Source: Rhea pennata (taxonomy: Eukaryota > Chordata > Aves > Rheiformes > Rheidae). From it: a stretch of DNA of 64,000 nt. Location: positions 2,129,501-2,193,500 of the forward strand of contig NC_084672.1 in NCBI RefSeq assembly GCF_028389875.1, given 5' to 3'. The notes below the pieces were generated by a model. The model was not told the origin of the DNA and ran no database searches. It saw only the letters and a list, made by a program, of their open reading frames with translations. This document shows positions 60,669 to 64,000 of the stretch, piece by piece; within the stretch, counting starts at the first letter, position 1; every line of letters starts with the position of its first letter. The translations under genes and the position numbers were made by a program.

Positions 60669-62640
60669 CTGTGGACCAAGTGATTACACAAAGATACTTT
60701 GCACTATGACAATATTAAACTGCTCCGACGTTTAGACATAGGGTTCTCTAATATTTGGACTTAAAATTTATTGTATAACTATAGTTTCTGTTTCTTAGAG
60801 ATGTTTGTGCTTTTACAGTTATCTTGGATCCTGAACAAAAACAATCCTGAACATTTTTGGTCAAAAAACCTATTACCTACCTCCTGCACTTGAATCCACC
60901 TGGGCAGAGTACCAGACAGCTACAGAGCTGTACTCTGCAAAGGGGAACTTGCCTCTTCAGGCTTCTTTGCTACATCAGGATCTTATATTTTGGATAATCA
61001 GTATAGCTCTATAAACGGTTTTGACAGGGAATAATCTGGAATGGACTAGACTATTTGCAAAATCTGAGAAACAGTTGTGCCGGATCCTGGCATCTGCAAA
61101 ACATCTGTGAAATTCTCGTACTAGGGAGTACATTATATGGTTATAAATATATGAAGGAGTTGTGAGGCAGGCTTTATAAAAAGCTGCTAATTATTTATCT
61201 GTATATGTACACAGATTTACATGACTTTAAACTGCCTTTTGCCCAGCTGGTGTAGTATGCAATTAGCCTCTTAGAAACTGTAAATGCCCTTGAACCCATT
61301 GAAAGTATCATCAGATCATGTTGCACTGCATACATTTTGAAATAGTAATTTTTGGGACACCTTGTTTATTTTTTGGACTATGACCTCAAATAGAATTTGT
61401 GTGTGTTCCTGCTGCTGTTATCTGTGGCTTTTGAGAACCCCATAAATGTGTTTGTCTTGATGACTCTCCTACAGTAATGAAAATGATCAATAATATTGTA
61501 AGGACTGTACCAATCAAAAGAGTTATGTGCTATCTTTAAGTGAAAATTGAATTGTGCTTTAATATAGTGTCACCTTTCTTTGATTATTTAACCAACAAAG
61601 TCAATATTTCTTATGAGCAAACAACAGCAGAACTTTTGTAATGCTGCACTATGAATCAAAAGTATTAGATTCATATAAATGATTTAACAACAAATCAAAC
61701 ACTTGTTTTTTAGATCGCTGATCATGTATTTGTTTATTCCTACTATGGAAGTTGCTATACATTTGTGTATCTGAGGTTATTTTCAGTGCTAAAGGTGATT
61801 AATAAAAAGTAAAGCAATGTGAAAAAATTCATTAAGCAGTAGGAATGCTTACAAATAATTGCCCTGATTATTTTCCTGTATTAGTTGTAGCACTACTATA
61901 AAAATAATTTTAAAAATCCTTCCAACAGACCATACTTACACATATCATTGCAAGTTGAAGAATTAGCTTATAGAATTAAACATTTAGCCCTTGAATGCAA
62001 AATAAATATATATGTGAAATGAACACACTATAGAAAACTCTTGTGCCTTGTGATTGCTTTTATAAGTTTGAGTTTAGTAATATTTTTGTTCTTTTCCTAC
62101 TGGTCATGCTAACAAAATAGATGAATTTAGCAATGAAAAGCCAGATACAAGGCAAAATTTCAGTTACAGATATGCTCAGTGGATTTGGATTTGAACAAGC
62201 TGACTTCCTAAACATGTGAAATTTCTCTTTCATCAAACACTTCATTTCCCAGAAATCCCTGTTGTATTTTCAGTCACTGGTGAAACTCCTATTAATTTCA
62301 TTGAGGCCATGACTTTATCCATGGCTCAGCAACCCAAGCTCTTTGAAGTAACTAGACCAAAAGGCCCTATGTATCCTCAAGAAAGAATCTGAGGAACACC
62401 AGAACAATTGGATTACTTCTTGATCGGATGTGGGTTACTTTCAATTGATGAGATATAACAGGAAGAAAAAAAAGAGAGGGAGAGAAAGAGAGAAAAGATA
62501 AGAGAAACTTCATACATGACTTAAACATGACTAATCAATTCAGTTATTAAAATTATACAGGTAACAGAGCAAAGTCTGCATCCAGCCTAGTGAAAACAAA
62601 CCTCTGCTTACTGCCACATCGCAGACCACCTCCTGCTTAC
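60669..62640 (-). other. IQCH: IQCH intron
   Basis: A 2.0-kb AT-rich intron with a GTAAGC donor and a CCACAG acceptor. It contains a purine-rich GAGA stretch near 62,462-62,505. Nothing else is recognised. Confidence 0.8.
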
Positions 62641-62913
62641 CTGCTCGGTGCTGTAGATGTCAGATTCTCCAGGAGGGGTCGGCACACAAGCACTGGCAAA
62701 GATGCGTTTACTTCCAGACTTGGTACTATAGAGATGAGCCACTTCTGGCACTGAGCCTAATATAGGCACGTTTAGCATGTCAGCCACTGCTAAGTCATCT
62801 TTGTGGGGTACCCCTCCGATAATGTAGGCATCTCTGCTCTGGATAAGAATTTTTATTTTTTTGATTGTCTTGGGACTGTACTTCAGCTGCGTGGCTAGGC
62901 ACATGTGATGGCT
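62641..62913 (-). CDS. IQCH: IQCH coding exon ([10 protein letters not shown], start of ATP-grasp)
   Basis: The exon encodes [20 protein letters not shown], then [10 protein letters not shown], a segment with [12 protein letters not shown], and [13 protein letters not shown] followed by [15 protein letters not shown]. The pattern 'LNVPILGS-...[10 protein letters not shown]...-VPxPPG' is the pre-ATP-grasp/ATP-grasp junction seen in PGM1-type ligases. The donor CAG|GTAAGC is strong and phase 0. The 5' edge is less sure: TTTATACAG at 62,914 gives a phase-0 acceptor. The frame also stays open upstream through NNVIFIQ to about 62,949, and an alternative acceptor (CCTTTTAAG) would start the exon at 62,937. 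Confidence 0.92.
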
Positions 62914-63025
62914 CTGTATAAAGATAACATTATTCTTCTTAAAAGGTGTTCTTTTCTATTCCATAAACCTAATTTATAATGTTGCACACAATAAATACAT
63001 TATTAATAGCAGGCTGGGTTATGAC

Positions 63026-63263
63026 CTATCCTGTAGCTTAGCAGTTTAAATTGATAAAAGCTGTTGGGGTGAGGCTCCATAATCGTGCACATCTTTAGTG
63101 TGTCAGAAATGGGCTCACTGGGAATAGAACTAATTACTACACATCTGTATTTATTTGATCCATGCGGAATTATCCTTCTGTCAGTCGGCAAAGAAGCTGG
63201 TGGCCTTTGGATAATAGTGATTCATCTCAGCAACACTTCTGGCATGGTTTAACTCTAAAGCGC
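63026..63263 (-). pseudogene. IQCH: IQCH exon with apparent frameshift
   Basis: A very good acceptor (TTGATTTTTAG at 63,264) opens a frame reading ALELNHARSVAEMNHYYPKA and TSFFAD, then stops at TGA (63,183-63,181). From the same point the +1 frame reads DRRIIPHGSNKYRCVVISSI, then PSEPISDTLKMCTIMEPHPN and SFYQFKLLSYR. Both halves look like real protein and are contiguous, so one extra base near 63,183 (or a two-base loss) is the simplest explanation. The only GT near the end (ATAG|GTCATA at 63,025) is weak and in a phase that does not match the next exon. The exon may therefore be damaged at its donor as well, or an unusual splice is used. Marked as a broken exon of an otherwise intact gene. 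Confidence 0.5.
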
Positions 63264-64000
63264 CTAAAAATCAATACAAAAAATGAAGAAAAAACCCTAT
63301 AGCAGAGAACGTATTTCACCATACAGTTCAGCAGTATTTTAAGTGATTCCCTGAGAATAAAACACTTTGATTTACAAAACCTTTCATTGATCACATTAAA
63401 TTACTGGGGATATACATTTCCATTATACAGTAGTTCTGACTGCTACTGTAAACTGAACTGCCCAACACTGAGGGAGGCAATAATAGCTTTTTGTTGTTTA
63501 AAGTACAAACGTTTCAATTTTTTGGAAGTTATTTGTCATTTCTCCTAAAAAAGAAAATACCTATTGCTGGACAAGATGCTCAGAGATGCCATAACCTGTA
63601 AATTTAAACTAAGAACATCAGTCATGGTAGGTCAAATCTCAGAAATATTTGCTGCAACACATCCTATGCAACATTTGCAGATAACCTAGTTATCTTTTTT
63701 TGAAGGTATACAGGTGCACTGGGACAGATAGGGATGGGTATTATGGATGAAGATTACTACAGACACCCATTGCAAAAGATTGCAATAAACAAATCATAAC
63801 AAGAAGGAAGTCTTCTTTACATTGAGATTTCTTCTAGTTTAGAGCCAGTTCAGGAAGGCATTACTTTTCATGATAGCTTAAATACTGAATTTATTAGGGA
63901 TTTCCAGGATTGGAAAACACAGAATATTTTCCTTCAAAGTCCTGAGTATTTCCTCCCCAGAGACTGAACCACAAATCCTGATTCCGCTTCATGGATGGGG
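63264..64000 (-). other. IQCH: IQCH intron, continues beyond window
   Basis: AT-rich sequence upstream of the acceptor at 63,264. No further conserved coding segment was recognised up to the end of the window. The N-terminal part of IQCH, including its calmodulin-binding IQ motif, must lie to the right. Confidence 0.7.

Noticed and set aside
62462-62505. GA-rich stretch considered as a CRISPR-like or structured repeat
   Set aside because: It is a plain purine microsatellite; there are no regular direct repeats with unique spacers anywhere in the window, which is vertebrate nuclear DNA.

Overview
This is vertebrate nuclear DNA, most likely from a bird. Introns are AT-rich and kilobases long, two unmethylated-type CpG islands mark promoters, and interspersed repeats are sparse. 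The only recognisable mobile elements are CR1 LINEs: one fairly young copy ending in the CR1 signature ATTCTATGATTCTA, and one very degraded copy. The gene order matches the conserved block IQCH - C15orf61 - MAP2K5 (human 15q23, chicken chromosome 10). A crocodilian or turtle cannot be excluded from sequence alone. No prokaryotic, plasmid or phage feature is present.

All three genes read on the minus strand, head to tail. From right to left: the 3' half of IQCH runs from beyond 64,000 down to a stop at 22,799. C15orf61 is complete, with two exons between 16,131 and 13,981. MAP2K5 (MEK5) contributes exon 1 and its CpG-island promoter at 3,256-3,390; the rest of the gene lies to the left of the window. 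About 10 kb of intergenic DNA separates C15orf61 from the MAP2K5 promoter. About 6.5 kb separates the end of IQCH from the C15orf61 promoter, and this gap holds the CR1 copy.

The IQCH exons were found by joining conserved peptide segments at GT-AG boundaries with matching phases. Eight exons fit together cleanly and encode roughly 486 C-terminal residues. These look like an ATP-grasp fold, with lysine/serine-rich nucleotide-binding segments, a Gly-rich loop and a terminal acidic tail. A ninth exon at about 63,026-63,263 is odd: its first 26 codons and its last ~52 codons are in different frames, and no donor fits the next exon. Either the gene is damaged in this individual or species, or there is a sequence error.

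The most informative regulatory observations are two perfect NRF1-type palindromes just upstream of the C15orf61 start, which fits an arginine-rich, mitochondrial-looking N-terminus, and a four-copy 32-bp tandem array of YY1-like sites in the MAP2K5 promoter. Long A/T homopolymers recur, two of them close upstream of IQCH splice acceptors. I found no wholly new gene system. The items most worth checking are the IQCH frameshift, the ATP-grasp reading of IQCH, and an unexplained GC-richer block at 41.6-42.2 kb that may be an LTR remnant or a terminal exon.
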